Shown here piece by piece: positions 27,080-35,410 of a stretch of 64,000 bases of DNA (position 1 is the first letter of the stretch; the number at the start of each line of letters is the position of its first letter). Source of the DNA: an archaeon (GTDB lineage Archaea > Nanobdellota > Nanobdellia > Pacearchaeales > GW2011-AR1); the NCBI GenBank assembly GCA_018651605.1, contig JABIDS010000003.1:46209-110208 (forward strand), written 5' to 3'. A program made the translations under genes and the position numbers. Below the pieces are notes generated by a model. The model worked only from the letters and a program-made list of their open reading frames with translations. It had not been told where the DNA came from and made no database searches.

Positions 27080-27120
27080 TGTTCTTTATTAGAATTATTA
27101 GTGTTTATAAAACTTACGTA

Positions 27121-27288
27121 CTAACTCAAACCCAAAAAACCCATAACCAAAGACACAGCAAAACCAACAAGACCAACCACGCCCAATCCTATCGCAGATA
27201 CTTTCGAAATAGTTGTAAACTCTTTCTTCGAAGGCTTTTTCAAAAGCTTCCATACCCTTACACATTGTTTCATAAAAGATTTAAACAT
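27121..27288 (-). CDS. secE: Preprotein translocase subunit SecE
   Basis: This 55-residue protein is too short for the ORF track. The sequence CVRVWKLLKKPSKKEFTTISKV is the amphipathic SecE signature, followed by one transmembrane helix (GLGVVGLVGFAVSLVMGFL). SecE clamps SecY in the membrane channel. A TATA-like TTTTAAAAAGG lies about 27 nt before the ATG. The position between ftsZ and spt5-rpl11 agrees with archaeal gene order. Confidence 0.92.
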   Translation of the reverse strand: MFKSFMKQCVRVWKLLKKPSKKEFTTISKVSAIGLGVVGLVGFAVSLVMGFLGLS

Positions 27289-27321
27289 CATACAAACATT
27301 GAGAATAAAGCCTTTTTAAAA

Positions 27322-27750
27322 TTATCTTAAAATATTTTCCCCTCTTCTAAGACCATATCCTTCATTAAAATTATTCTCCCTAGAATTAGTTAAGCAATCT
27401 TTTATAAACTCCTCTTTTTCGTAAACCTCTGCCTTTTCACTTTTTAATTTTTGAAGTTTGAGATAATCTCTCCCACCCATAATAAAACCACCTAATGTAA
27501 AAAGTCCTCCAATGAATAAACACCCAGCACCAAATAAATGCAAATCATTAGCAAAATTTTCATAATTCATAGCATCAGCACTAATCTCAGATATCTTAGT
27601 CAAAAAACTACAACCAATAATTTTTGAACCCGATTTTAAAAGATCCAATGATCTTTCCAAATCTCTATCCTTTTCCTGAATTTTAGCACTAATTTTAGAT
27701 CTCTTCCTAACAACAGTTTCCAAATTCTTCTCATTTAATCCACGAACCAT
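27322..27750 (-). CDS. Membrane protein with two helices and coiled coils
   Basis: Protein of 142 residues. A basic helical start (KRSKISAKIQEKDRDLERSL) is followed by two hydrophobic stretches around residues 70-95 (LHLFGAGCLFIGGLFTLGGFIMG) and a Lys/Glu coiled coil. No family is recognised. It lies in the ftsZ-secE interval with other orphan genes. Confidence 0.55.
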   Translation of the reverse strand: MVRGLNEKNLETVVRKRSKISAKIQEKDRDLERSLDLLKSGSKIIGCSFLTKISEISADAMNYENFANDLHLFGAGCLFIGGLFTLGGFIMGGRDYLKLQKLKSEKAEVYEKEEFIKDCLTNSRENNFNEGYGLRRGENILR

Positions 27751-27784
27751 ATAAAAACCACAACCAACCCACTTAAAAACTTAT

Positions 27785-28006
27785 CTAATCATCTCTTCCT
27801 TGCAAAAAATTAACAGAAGGAAATTTTCTAAGAAGCCCAGACAATTTCTCAATATCTTCATTAATTTTATCACTATCCACTGCCTTTATCAAATCCCTTT
27901 CATATCCCTCAAAACCACAACCACAATTATAAACCCTTTCAGGATTAGGAACATAATCTGCCTTTAGTTTACATTCCGGACATATATCTACCCTATATTT
28001 TATCAT
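27785..28006 (-). CDS. Small zinc-binding-type protein
   Basis: Protein of 73 residues. DICPECKLKADY and VYNCGCGFEGYERD provide four Cys for one zinc site; a helical, charged C-terminus follows. It overlaps the upstream gene by 4 nt, so it is translated together with it downstream of ftsZ. The function is unknown. Confidence 0.6.
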   Translation of the reverse strand: MIKYRVDICPECKLKADYVPNPERVYNCGCGFEGYERDLIKAVDSDKINEDIEKLSGLLRKFPSVNFLQGRDD

Positions 28007-28263
28007 TCTAAAACATCCCTCTCCAATAATATCTCATCTAACCCCTCTACTCCTTTCTCATATAAATCATGTATTCTTTCACAAGCATCATAATTAACCC
28101 CTAAATAAATTCTTTTAGGAGGATTATCCATGGCCTGAACAATGTCCTTAAAATTTTCAGAATTTAAATCACATCTCAAAAATCCAGTTCTATCATTAAT
28201 TATAGCTATTTGATCTCCCTTAAATTTTCTCTTTATTTGGGGATATACATAACATTCCATCAT
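28003..28263 (-). CDS. Hypothetical 86-residue protein coupled to ftsZ
   Basis: The ATG at 28263 (or 28260) is preferred to the GTG at 28266; it overlaps the ftsZ stop codon. The product is a small alpha/beta protein (MMECYVYPQIKRKFKGDQIAIIND start). It overlaps the next zinc protein by 4 nt, making a ftsZ-orphan-orphan operon. It could be a division accessory, but nothing in the sequence proves it. Confidence 0.55.
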   Translation of the reverse strand: MMECYVYPQIKRKFKGDQIAIINDRTGFLRCDLNSENFKDIVQAMDNPPKRIYLGVNYDACERIHDLYEKGVEGLDEILLERDVLE

Positions 28264-29468
28264 CACTCCAAAAACTCAATCCCCAACTCATTTCCCATCT
28301 CAACTTGCCTCTGCAAATCAGGAGGAAGTTCACTTCCACTTATTTGAGCTGATTGAACACCAGTTATAATTATCATAACTCTAATAGACTTTTCCATTTC
28401 AGGGCTAATCTGCGCCCCCCAAATCATTCTAGCATCAGGACTCAACTTATCACCTACCGCAGAAATAATAGCACGCGCCTCATCCAAACTCATATCATCT
28501 CCACCAATAATATTAACCAAAGCCCCATTAGCATTAGAAATATCAACATCCAATAAAGGATTAGACAAAGCCTTCTCAACAGCATCCTGCGCACGATTAG
28601 CAGAATCAGACTCACCCATTCCCATCAAAGAAACACCACCATTAGACATAACAGCCTTAACATCTGCAAAATCCAAATTAACCAAACCAGATTTTGTAAC
28701 CAACTCAGTCGTCCCCTTAACAGCATTAGTCAAAATCTCATCCGCAACTTTAAACGCAGTCTGCAACGGCAACTCAGGAGCAATCTCCAACAACTTATCA
28801 TTTGGAATAACAATCAAAGTATCAACAAGAGATTCCATTCTTTCCAAACCATATTCAGCATTTTCAATTCTTTTTTTACCTTCAATAGTAAACGGCAATG
28901 TAACAATTCCAATTGTCAATGCCCCTTGCTTTTTAGCCAAACCTGCAACAACAGGAGCAGCCCCAGTTCCAGTTCCACCTCCTAAACCACAAGTAACAAA
29001 AACCATATCACAACCACTCAACCTTTTCTTAATCTCTTGTTCAGATTCATGCGCAGCTTCTTCACCAACTTTAGGATTCGAACCAGCACCAAGCCCCATT
29101 GTCAATTCCTTTCCAATTAAAATCTTATGATCAGCATTAGAATAAAGCAAATCCTGTGCATCAGTATTCAACGCAATAAACTCACCACCCTTAATCCCAA
29201 TCTCCTTCATCCGACTAATAGTATTACCTCCTGCACCACCAATCCCAAAAACCTTAACCTTCGCATGCTGTTTCTTCAACAACTCCTCCAACTCTCTATC
29301 AATCTCAGATAACTCAGGATTTTTATTAAAACTCAATTCAGAAACAGGCGGCGCATCAACAGATTCAGAACTAGAATACTCAGACCTCGAAGATTCATCC
29401 TCAGAATACTCTTTCTGCCCATACTCATTACTTTGCTCTTGTCCCTCTCTTGAATAATCCTCTTCCAT
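28263..29468 (-). CDS. ftsZ: Cell-division GTPase FtsZ
   Basis: The start at ATG 29468 follows a TTTAAATATG box at leaderless spacing; the GTG at 29474 is rejected. The product has 401 residues: a Ser/Glu/Tyr-rich N-terminal tail of about 50, then the tubulin-like GTPase with KVFGIGGAGGNTISRM, the signature GGGTGTGAAPV and NLDFADVKAVMSNGG. It polymerises into the division ring; SepF (22.5 kb) is the likely membrane anchor. The C-terminal peptide GNELGIEFLE could be the SepF-binding tail (inference). Confidence 0.96.
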   Translation of the reverse strand: MEEDYSREGQEQSNEYGQKEYSEDESSRSEYSSSESVDAPPVSELSFNKNPELSEIDRELEELLKKQHAKVKVFGIGGAGGNTISRMKEIGIKGGEFIALNTDAQDLLYSNADHKILIGKELTMGLGAGSNPKVGEEAAHESEQEIKKRLSGCDMVFVTCGLGGGTGTGAAPVVAGLAKKQGALTIGIVTLPFTIEGKKRIENAEYGLERMESLVDTLIVIPNDKLLEIAPELPLQTAFKVADEILTNAVKGTTELVTKSGLVNLDFADVKAVMSNGGVSLMGMGESDSANRAQDAVEKALSNPLLDVDISNANGALVNIIGGDDMSLDEARAIISAVGDKLSPDARMIWGAQISPEMEKSIRVMIIITGVQSAQISGSELPPDLQRQVEMGNELGIEFLE

Positions 29469-29622
29469 CCACACAAAAACTAAAATTCATATTTAAAGAT
29501 TATTGCATTTTTACGATTACTTTGCATAGGTAGGGTTAGAATTCTATCACAGTAATATTTTTAAAATAAGAAATTTCTATAATTACCAGAAGATAACTTC
29601 CTAGATATCTCTAAGAATTAAA

Positions 29623-29925
29623 ATGACTGAAAAAATAGAATTAAATATAGGGCAAGAATACTCCGTTCAAATTTATCCAACAGAAACAGTCATTAATGCA
29701 AGATATGCTGGAGAAAACGAATTAGAAGGATTTGGAAATAATCACCTATTTATTTCTGAAAAATATTATATTTTAGCAAGCAATCATTGGTTAAGAAAAA
29801 AAGAAGATGGAACAATTACTTATAATCAATTTTCTTCTGCTCCAATAGAAGCAGTTAGTAAAAAGGATTCATTGGACTCAAGACTCTCAAAATTTTTAGA
29901 GACCTTTGGAGAAAGAATTAATTAG
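29623..29925 (+). CDS. Hypothetical soluble protein
   Basis: Protein of 100 residues with beta-rich sequence and a helical end (LDSRLSKFLETFGERIN). No family is recognised. The stop overlaps the end of the convergent FKBP gene by 8 bp. The upstream region holds GCATAGGTAGG, an 11-mer also found in the rpl1 leader. Confidence 0.5.
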   Translation: MTEKIELNIGQEYSVQIYPTETVINARYAGENELEGFGNNHLFISEKYYILASNHWLRKKEDGTITYNQFSSAPIEAVSKKDSLDSRLSKFLETFGERIN

Positions 29926-30694
29926 AAAATTTATCTATCCCTTCTTTTTTCTTTTTATCAACATTCTGATTTTTTTCTTCAACAACTTTCTTATCCTCAA
30001 CAACCTTCTCACCCTTCTCATCCCCACCATCACCTTTTCCACTGCTAATACCTTTCATTATATCTTCAACACCTTTCCCCTCACCAACATCTAACTTTAA
30101 CCCACTCATCTCTTCAAACTTCGGAGCCATCATTCCAACAAGAGGTTTAATCTTCTCATCCCTAAAACTAACCTTACCATTCTCAATAGAAAACTCAAAT
30201 CTCTGTCTAAAAAAGAAATCCTGCAAAGCATTAACCTTATCCTCATCAGAATCAACTTTTCTCAAAATCTTAAAATCATAATCAATCTCTTTTCCAGCCA
30301 AAGGATTATTAAAATCAACCATAACACGACCTCCAGAAACAGAAATCACCTTTGCAACCTGATTATCCATTTGCAAAGTCATACCACGAACCGGATTCAT
30401 ATTTTTCTCTCTAAAAACTCTCATAGGTATCGTCCTAATAAGCGCAGGATTACGAACACCAAAAGCATCCTTAACAGCAAGATGAACAGAATAATCCTTA
30501 CCAATTTCTTTACCCTCAAGAGCAGAATCAAATCCTTTCAACATCATTTCATTCCCAACAGAAACAATAACAGGTTTAACATCAGCTTCCAAATTCATTT
30601 CCTTAGCTTCCTCTTTAGATGTCGTATCAAACAACTCACCATTAGCTCGCCCACTAAATTCAACTTCCACAAAATCGTTTTTCTTAACTACCAT
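29918..30694 (-). CDS. FKBP-type peptidyl-prolyl isomerase (SlyD-like)
   Basis: Protein of 258 residues. The FKBP core is split by an IF (insert-in-flap) chaperone domain: KKNDFVEVEFSGRANGELFDTT, LKGFDSALEGKEIG and VHLAVKDAFGVRNP, then the IF-type region and the returning strand MVDFNNPLAGK. A C-terminal domain of about 100 residues and a Lys/Glu/Asp-rich tail follow. It catalyses proline cis-trans isomerisation and helps cytoplasmic folding. Archaeal two-domain FKBPs of this length are common. Confidence 0.9.
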   Translation of the reverse strand: MVVKKNDFVEVEFSGRANGELFDTTSKEEAKEMNLEADVKPVIVSVGNEMMLKGFDSALEGKEIGKDYSVHLAVKDAFGVRNPALIRTIPMRVFREKNMNPVRGMTLQMDNQVAKVISVSGGRVMVDFNNPLAGKEIDYDFKILRKVDSDEDKVNALQDFFFRQRFEFSIENGKVSFRDEKIKPLVGMMAPKFEEMSGLKLDVGEGKGVEDIMKGISSGKGDGGDEKGEKVVEDKKVVEEKNQNVDKKKKEGIDKFSN

Positions 30695-30775
30695 AATCTT
30701 TCTTGAAAATAAGACTTTAAAAATCTAACTAAACATAGAAATATTTATAAAAACAAACAATCAAAGATTTACAAC

Positions 30776-31090
30776 ATGAAAACAAATAATCTTTCACATT
30801 TAGTAGATGAAATAAAATCAATGGAAGAATACGCCAAATCAAAAAATGAGATAGAATATACTTCAGGACAAGTAGCAGAGTTTATGGGAGTAAGTGTAAG
30901 AACAATAGCAAAACTATTTGATGATAAGCATCTAAAAGGATATAGGAGACCCGGTTCTGGACATAGAAGAATCCCTACCAAACATTTATTAGATTTCATA
31001 AACAAAAATGGATTTGAACACGCATTTAAAAGTTACCAAAATCATTTAATCCGAAAAGGATATATTCCTCAAAATTCACCAAAAAATTAA
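30776..31090 (+). CDS. Excisionase/MerR-type helix-turn-helix protein
   Basis: Protein of 104 residues. The middle holds a MerR-like HTH (YTSGQVAEFMGVSVRTIAKL) followed by a wing with GYRRPGSGHRRIP, as in BldC or excisionase-type regulators. The C-terminus is a basic helix. ATATTTATAAAAAC lies about 25 nt before the ATG, giving a leaderless start. It is divergent from FKBP. A target cannot be inferred. Confidence 0.75.
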   Translation: MKTNNLSHLVDEIKSMEEYAKSKNEIEYTSGQVAEFMGVSVRTIAKLFDDKHLKGYRRPGSGHRRIPTKHLLDFINKNGFEHAFKSYQNHLIRKGYIPQNSPKN

Positions 31091-31178
31091 TTCAACAATA
31101 AATTTATATCTAATTTTTTTATCTTAATCAATAATTTCTCACACAAAACTTTATAAACAACCCCCCAATTAATTTAAC

Positions 31179-31568
31179 ATGGCTTTCAAATTAATTAATG
31201 CAGTTCAAGCAAGACCTGGAACAGCAATTCTAGTTGATGGAACACCTTGCATTGTAAAATCAAACGATATTTCTAAAACCGGAAAACACGGGCATGCTAA
31301 ATGTAGAATAGAAGCAATCAGCGTCCTCGACGGAAAAAAGAAAGTTTTCGTAACAGGCGGACATGAAAGACTTGAATGCCCAATGATTCTAAAAAACAAA
31401 GGACAAATCCTATCAATCGCAGAAGATAAAGCAAGTGTCATGGATTTAGAATCTTTCGAAACAATAGAAATCGCAATCCCAGAAGAAATGAAAGAAGACC
31501 TAAAAGACGGCGACCAAGTCGAATATTGGGATGCTGAAGGAAATAAGATTATTAAGAGAAAAATATAA
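31179..31568 (+). CDS. Translation factor eIF5A (aIF5A)
   Basis: Protein of 129 residues, two beta-barrel domains. The hypusination loop SKTGKHGHAK places the modified Lys at residue 36. The C-terminal OB domain ends EYWDAEGNKIIKRKI. eIF5A relieves stalled ribosomes, especially at proline runs. ACTTTATAAAC lies about 25-30 nt upstream of the start. The length is normal for archaea. Confidence 0.95.
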   Translation: MAFKLINAVQARPGTAILVDGTPCIVKSNDISKTGKHGHAKCRIEAISVLDGKKKVFVTGGHERLECPMILKNKGQILSIAEDKASVMDLESFETIEIAIPEEMKEDLKDGDQVEYWDAEGNKIIKRKI

Positions 31569-31680
31569 TTCTAAAATCTAAAACTATTTTCTAAAAAATT
31601 CCTACCAATTCTCAAAAGAAAACACAAACCCATGATTATTATATAATAACAAACCAATCTTCTCATCTTCATAAAATAAA

Positions 31681-31755
31681 TTCCTAAGAAGATATCAAGA
31701 ATTGGGGCGAAAATGGGAAAGTGCGAAGCACGGATTTTCGCGGAGGAGGAAATAA
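31681..31755 (+). repeat. Structured intergenic repeat D, copy 3
   Basis: This is the best-folded copy. GAATTGG (31699) pairs with CCAATTC (31759), GCGAAAAT (31707) pairs with ATTTTCGC (31734), and GTGC-GAA-GCAC caps the stem. The 32 nt from GGGAAAGTGC to GCGGAGG match copy 2 exactly. It lies downstream of eIF5A in a 376-nt gap. Confidence 0.75.
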
Positions 31756-31847
31756 AAACCAATTCCCAAAAGCTTTTAAACCCTAATTCTAATTTAATAA
31801 TATAACTACGTTAACCTAACATCACCAAAAAATCAAATAGATTTTTT

Positions 31848-31942
31848 GAATCCTAAAACGCTTTGCGTTTTAGTGGATTTTAACAAAGTTAAAATCGCAA
31901 ATTCAGGGGGTGACTTGTTAGGGGGACGGAGTCCCCATACGA
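31848..31942 (+). repeat. Leader repeat B1 before eL40
   Basis: It begins AATCCTAAAAC and has hairpins CTAAAACGC/GCGTTTTAG and ATTTTAAC/GTTAAAAT. Then come the core GGTGACTTGT, the hairpin GGGGAC-GGA-GTCCCC and the terminal ATACGA, 2 nt before the ATG. A TTTTAAAC box near 31775 would put it inside the 5' leader. Core and end match the A repeats in pilin genes. Confidence 0.8.
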
Positions 31943-31944
31943 AC

Positions 31945-32109
31945 ATGGCAACAAAATTACCAGCAGCACAAGCAAGATTATACAAAGATATGTTCGTCTG
32001 CCAACACTGCAAAACAAAAACACGAGCAAATCCACGAAAAATCATAGAAGGAAAAATCAGATGTAGAAAGTGTCTCAAAAAAGCATTCAGACCAATTAGA
32101 AAGAAATAA
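31945..32109 (+). CDS. rpl40e: Ribosomal protein eL40
   Basis: The ATG at 31945 is used; the track start (TTG 31846) reads through the B1 repeat. The product has 54 residues: PAAQARLYKDMFVCQHCKTK and IRCRKCLKKAFRPIRKK form the eL40 zinc ribbon with paired CxxC. It is a small basic protein of the large subunit. The approximately 140-nt structured leader is unusual here and may allow post-transcriptional control. Confidence 0.93.
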   Translation: MATKLPAAQARLYKDMFVCQHCKTKTRANPRKIIEGKIRCRKCLKKAFRPIRKK

Positions 32110-32190
32110 TTCTCAATTACTAACAATTCTCAACAAACATTTAAAAGCTCAAAAAACTTCTACTAATCAAAGAGGCCACCCAAACTAAAA

Positions 32191-33654
32191 ATGTCATTTT
32201 ACATATACGATATAACATTCCTAGTAATATTCACAGCATTAGTAATCCACTTCCTCTACAAAAGAAGAACCAAATTAGAAAAAGAAGGAATCATGTATCT
32301 TTATAGAACACAAGTCGGAGTCAAATTCATCGACTACGTAGGAACAAAATACAAAAAAACAATAAAATTCTTAGGATTCTTAGGAGTAATCTCAGGCTAT
32401 TTCCTAATGGTAGCAATGATGTATTTCCTAGGAAGATTAATCTACATTTATTTATTTGTCCCAGACATTGTAAGAGCAATTAAAATTCCTCCATTAATGC
32501 CCCTAGTTCCATACCTCCCAGAAGTTTTTAAAATAGATTTCCTACCAAGTTTTTATTTCACTTATTGGATAATCGCAATAGCAGTTATTGCAGTCTTTCA
32601 TGAATTCGCACATGGAATAGTTGCAAGAGCTTACGGAATAAAAGTAAGGACAACAGGCTTCGGATTCCTAGGCCCATTCCTAGCAGCATTCGTAGAACCA
32701 GACGAAAAACAAATGGAATCAAAATCAAGATACCAACAAATCGCAGTCCTTTCAGCAGGAACATTCACAAACCTCATCCTAGCAATCCTATTCTTCCTAT
32801 TACTCGCATTATTTTTCATAGTAACTTTCGTACCAGCAGGAGCAATGTTCAATGTCTACGCATCTCAACCAGTAGAAATAAATTCAATAACAAACATCGG
32901 AGGAACACCTATAGCAGATCCTACAACAGGAAACATAATAGACATAATAGACAAAAACAATTTATCAAACAATTTAATCCTAGGCTCAAATGGAAACACA
33001 TTAGAACTAACCAAAATAACCGCCAACAACAAATCATACTACATGGAAATGGAAATTTTAAAAAATCAACTAATTCAAGACACAGACTACGTCTTCCTAT
33101 ATCTCGACACATCCGCAATAAAAACAGGATTAAAAGGCGCAATAATAGAGATAGATAATAAAAAAATAAACACTCATGATGACCTATCAAGAGTATTAGA
33201 ACAATACAATCCAGGAGATACTGTTCAAATAAAAACAAGAGTAAAAAAAGAAATTTTCAATTATGAAATAGAATTAATAGAGCACCCTGAAGATTCAACA
33301 AAACCAATGATTGGAATAGGATACAATTTACAAAAAGGTGGCATGACAACCACAATCACAGAATTCTTTAATTTCTTTAGAGAACCTGCAACAGATTATC
33401 AACCAAGATTTAATGTTGACCTAGTTGAATTCATATACGACCTTATCTGGTGGCTAGCCCTAATAAATCTCAGCGTTGCATTAGTTAATATGTGGCCAGT
33501 CGCAATCTTCGACGGAGGTCGAATGTTCATGCTAACAATCTGGGCAATCACAGGAAGCGAGAAATTCGGAGAACTTGCATTCAAAACAATGACTTACTTA
33601 ATTTTAGGTTCCTTATTACTCCTAATGTTTGGCTGGGTTATTGCGATTTTTTAA
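32191..33654 (+). CDS. Site-2-protease-family membrane metalloprotease (M50)
   Basis: Protein of 487 residues with at least six helices. The zinc site HEFAH lies at residues 137-141. A PDZ-like domain of about 200 residues is inserted (residues about 220-390), including GLKGAIIEIDNKKINTHDDL and RVLEQYNPGDTVQIKTR. The second motif MWPVAIFDGGRM supplies the Asp ligand in place of NPDG. Such enzymes cut membrane-embedded regulators or signal peptides. The substrate is unknown. Confidence 0.9.
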   Translation: MSFYIYDITFLVIFTALVIHFLYKRRTKLEKEGIMYLYRTQVGVKFIDYVGTKYKKTIKFLGFLGVISGYFLMVAMMYFLGRLIYIYLFVPDIVRAIKIPPLMPLVPYLPEVFKIDFLPSFYFTYWIIAIAVIAVFHEFAHGIVARAYGIKVRTTGFGFLGPFLAAFVEPDEKQMESKSRYQQIAVLSAGTFTNLILAILFFLLLALFFIVTFVPAGAMFNVYASQPVEINSITNIGGTPIADPTTGNIIDIIDKNNLSNNLILGSNGNTLELTKITANNKSYYMEMEILKNQLIQDTDYVFLYLDTSAIKTGLKGAIIEIDNKKINTHDDLSRVLEQYNPGDTVQIKTRVKKEIFNYEIELIEHPEDSTKPMIGIGYNLQKGGMTTTITEFFNFFREPATDYQPRFNVDLVEFIYDLIWWLALINLSVALVNMWPVAIFDGGRMFMLTIWAITGSEKFGELAFKTMTYLILGSLLLLMFGWVIAIF

Positions 33655-33688
33655 AAGGATTTTTAAATTAATAATAACTTCTAAAACC

Positions 33689-34666
33689 ATGCTATCTAAA
33701 AAACTTCAAGAAACCCTAAAAAAACAACACTATGTTTTAATTGGAAAACATTCAGCAGTTCAAATATGCAGATGGACAAAAAATTCATTAAGAGAACAAG
33801 GACACTGTTATAAACAACAATTCTATGGAATAAAATCCCACCTATGTTGTCAAATGTCTCCCAGCGTAGGTTTCTGCCAAAACAGATGCTTACATTGTTG
33901 GAGGGCAATAGAATTAACAGAAGGCAACAAAATGTCAGAAAAACAAACAGACAATCCAGAAACAATTATTCAAGGTTGCATTCAAGCACAACAAAAACTT
34001 CTCAACGGATTTAAAGGAAACCCAAAAACAAATCTAACAAAATTCAAACAAGCACAAGAACCAGAAAACTTCGCAATCTCCCTAACAGGAGAACCAACAC
34101 TCTATCCAAAACTAGGAGAACTAATCCAACAACTAAGGGAAAAAGGAAAATCAACATTCATAGTAACTAACGGACTTCAACCAGAAACACTAAAAAAACT
34201 TCAAAAAAACAAACAACTCCCAACTCAACTTTATGTCTCACTAAACACTCCAAACGAAAAAATGTTCAAAAAATGGCACAAATCAACAATAAAAGATGCA
34301 TGGAAAAAACTAAACCAAACTCTCAACCTTTTCCCAAAACTAAAAACAAGAAAAGTAATAAGAATGACATTAGTAAAAAACGCAAACACAAAACCAGAAC
34401 ACATTGAACAATATTCAGAACTAATAAAAAAAGCTCAACCAGATTTCATCGAAGTCAAAGGTTTCATGTCTGTAGGATTCTCAAGAAACCGAAAAGGAAT
34501 GGGTTACGACGCAATGCCAACCCACGAAGAAATAAGAGACTATGCAGAAAGAATAGCAATATCCCTAAAAAATAATTACAAAATCTTAGATGAACACGAA
34601 CGCTCAAGAGTAATTCTTATAGGAAAAGATAAAAGTAAGATGAAAATTAAAAAATCAGAAATTTAA
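33689..34666 (+). CDS. taw1: tRNA 4-demethylwyosine synthase Taw1
   Basis: The start is ATG 33689 (25 nt after TTTTTAAATTAA), not the track start 33629. The product has 325 residues. N-terminal Cys in HCYKQQFYGIKSHLCCQMSP serve a second cluster; the radical SAM motif is GFCQNRCLHCW (CxxxCxxC). Taw1 condenses pyruvate with m1G37 of tRNA-Phe, making the tricyclic wyosine base. SLTGEPTLYP and FIVTNG are typical of the family. Later pathway genes are not seen here. Confidence 0.93.
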   Translation: MLSKKLQETLKKQHYVLIGKHSAVQICRWTKNSLREQGHCYKQQFYGIKSHLCCQMSPSVGFCQNRCLHCWRAIELTEGNKMSEKQTDNPETIIQGCIQAQQKLLNGFKGNPKTNLTKFKQAQEPENFAISLTGEPTLYPKLGELIQQLREKGKSTFIVTNGLQPETLKKLQKNKQLPTQLYVSLNTPNEKMFKKWHKSTIKDAWKKLNQTLNLFPKLKTRKVIRMTLVKNANTKPEHIEQYSELIKKAQPDFIEVKGFMSVGFSRNRKGMGYDAMPTHEEIRDYAERIAISLKNNYKILDEHERSRVILIGKDKSKMKIKKSEI

Positions 34667-34884
34667 TCCGCTTTCTCAACCCTATAAGAACAACTAATCT
34701 TCCCACCCCCAACATAACAAGGCCCCTTATCAATAGTAGCAATACCTTGAATATTTCCATTAATATCTCTCAAATATGCTTCACTAGGAATTTCTGCCCC
34801 CTCGTCAAAATCAAGATTATTCAATTCACCAAATTCAAGACCCTTTAATTCTTCAGTAAGCAAAACTATTTCACCTAAGGCCAT
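34663..34884 (-). CDS. Hypothetical 73-residue protein
   Basis: ATG 34884 is used and overlaps the stop of the upstream gene, so the two form a coupled pair. It is a small acidic alpha/beta protein with two Cys near the end (GPCYVGGGKISCSYRVEKAD). It converges with taw1, overlapping by 4 bp. The function is unknown. Confidence 0.55.
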   Translation of the reverse strand: MALGEIVLLTEELKGLEFGELNNLDFDEGAEIPSEAYLRDINGNIQGIATIDKGPCYVGGGKISCSYRVEKAD

Positions 34885-35231
34885 CACATAAACACCAATC
34901 CATCTTTTGTTAAAGCAGTAAACCTAATCCCTACAGGCAACGACAACAAAGCAGAAATCAAAGCCATATGTTCCTTACCACTTCCAGATGCAATCGACAA
35001 ACCAACTTCAGTCCCATTAATCTTTCCCTTCAATTTCCCCATTATCTCATCCTTTAATTCAATCAATGAACCACCACTAGTCTCAACAAATTCAAAATTC
35101 TTTTCAACAGTAAATTGCTTAGCAAAATTATCCCCAACCAAAATTATATTATCCCAATCATTATTCTTAATAACTCCAGCAACCTGTCCCCAACTTCCTT
35201 TTCCTGAACTAACCAATGCAACTAATTCCAT
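34884..35231 (-). CDS. Rossmann-like (possibly CARF-type) protein
   Basis: Protein of 115 residues. ALVSSGKGSWGQVAGVI, a central NIILVGDNF strand and SGSGKEHMALISAL suggest a Rossmann-like fold similar to the CARF/Csa3 N-domain, in which a Gly-Ser loop and a conserved EHMAL helix bind a nucleotide. No HTH, nuclease or CRISPR genes are nearby. The CARF assignment is tentative. Confidence 0.55.
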   Translation of the reverse strand: MELVALVSSGKGSWGQVAGVIKNNDWDNIILVGDNFAKQFTVEKNFEFVETSGGSLIELKDEIMGKLKGKINGTEVGLSIASGSGKEHMALISALLSLPVGIRFTALTKDGLVFM

Positions 35232-35313
35232 AATCTAAAAACTCAAGTTAAATTTATAAGCTTATATGTGGTAGAATAAATATAAAAAGAGTATAAATTA
35301 AATTCACTTCATC

Positions 35314-35408
35314 ATCCTAAAATGCATGTATTTTAGTAAGAGATTTTAATAATATTAAAATCGCAAAATTAGGAAGGTGACTTGTTAGGAAACCTAGGTT
35401 TCATACGA
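35314..35408 (+). repeat. Leader repeat B2 before a winged-helix gene
   Basis: It starts ATCCTAAAAT, with hairpins CTAAAAT/ATTTTAG and ATTTTAAT/ATTAAAAT. The core GGTGACTTGT, hairpin GGAAACC-TAGGTTTC and final ATACGA follow, 2 nt before the ATG at 35411. It is the same layout as B1, with different stem sequences that keep pairing. Confidence 0.8.
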
Positions 35409-35410
35409 AA

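Noticed and set aside
27079-27330. ORF of 83 codons on the plus strand
   Set aside because: It is antisense to secE, which has the clear family signature.
31846-31944. N-terminal extension of eL40 by a TTG start
   Set aside because: These codons are the B1 repeat; eL40 homologues begin at the ATG at 31945.
34884-35231. CRISPR-associated CARF regulator
   Set aside because: Only the Rossmann-type core is present, with no HTH or effector domain and no CRISPR array nearby, so only a tentative fold note is kept.
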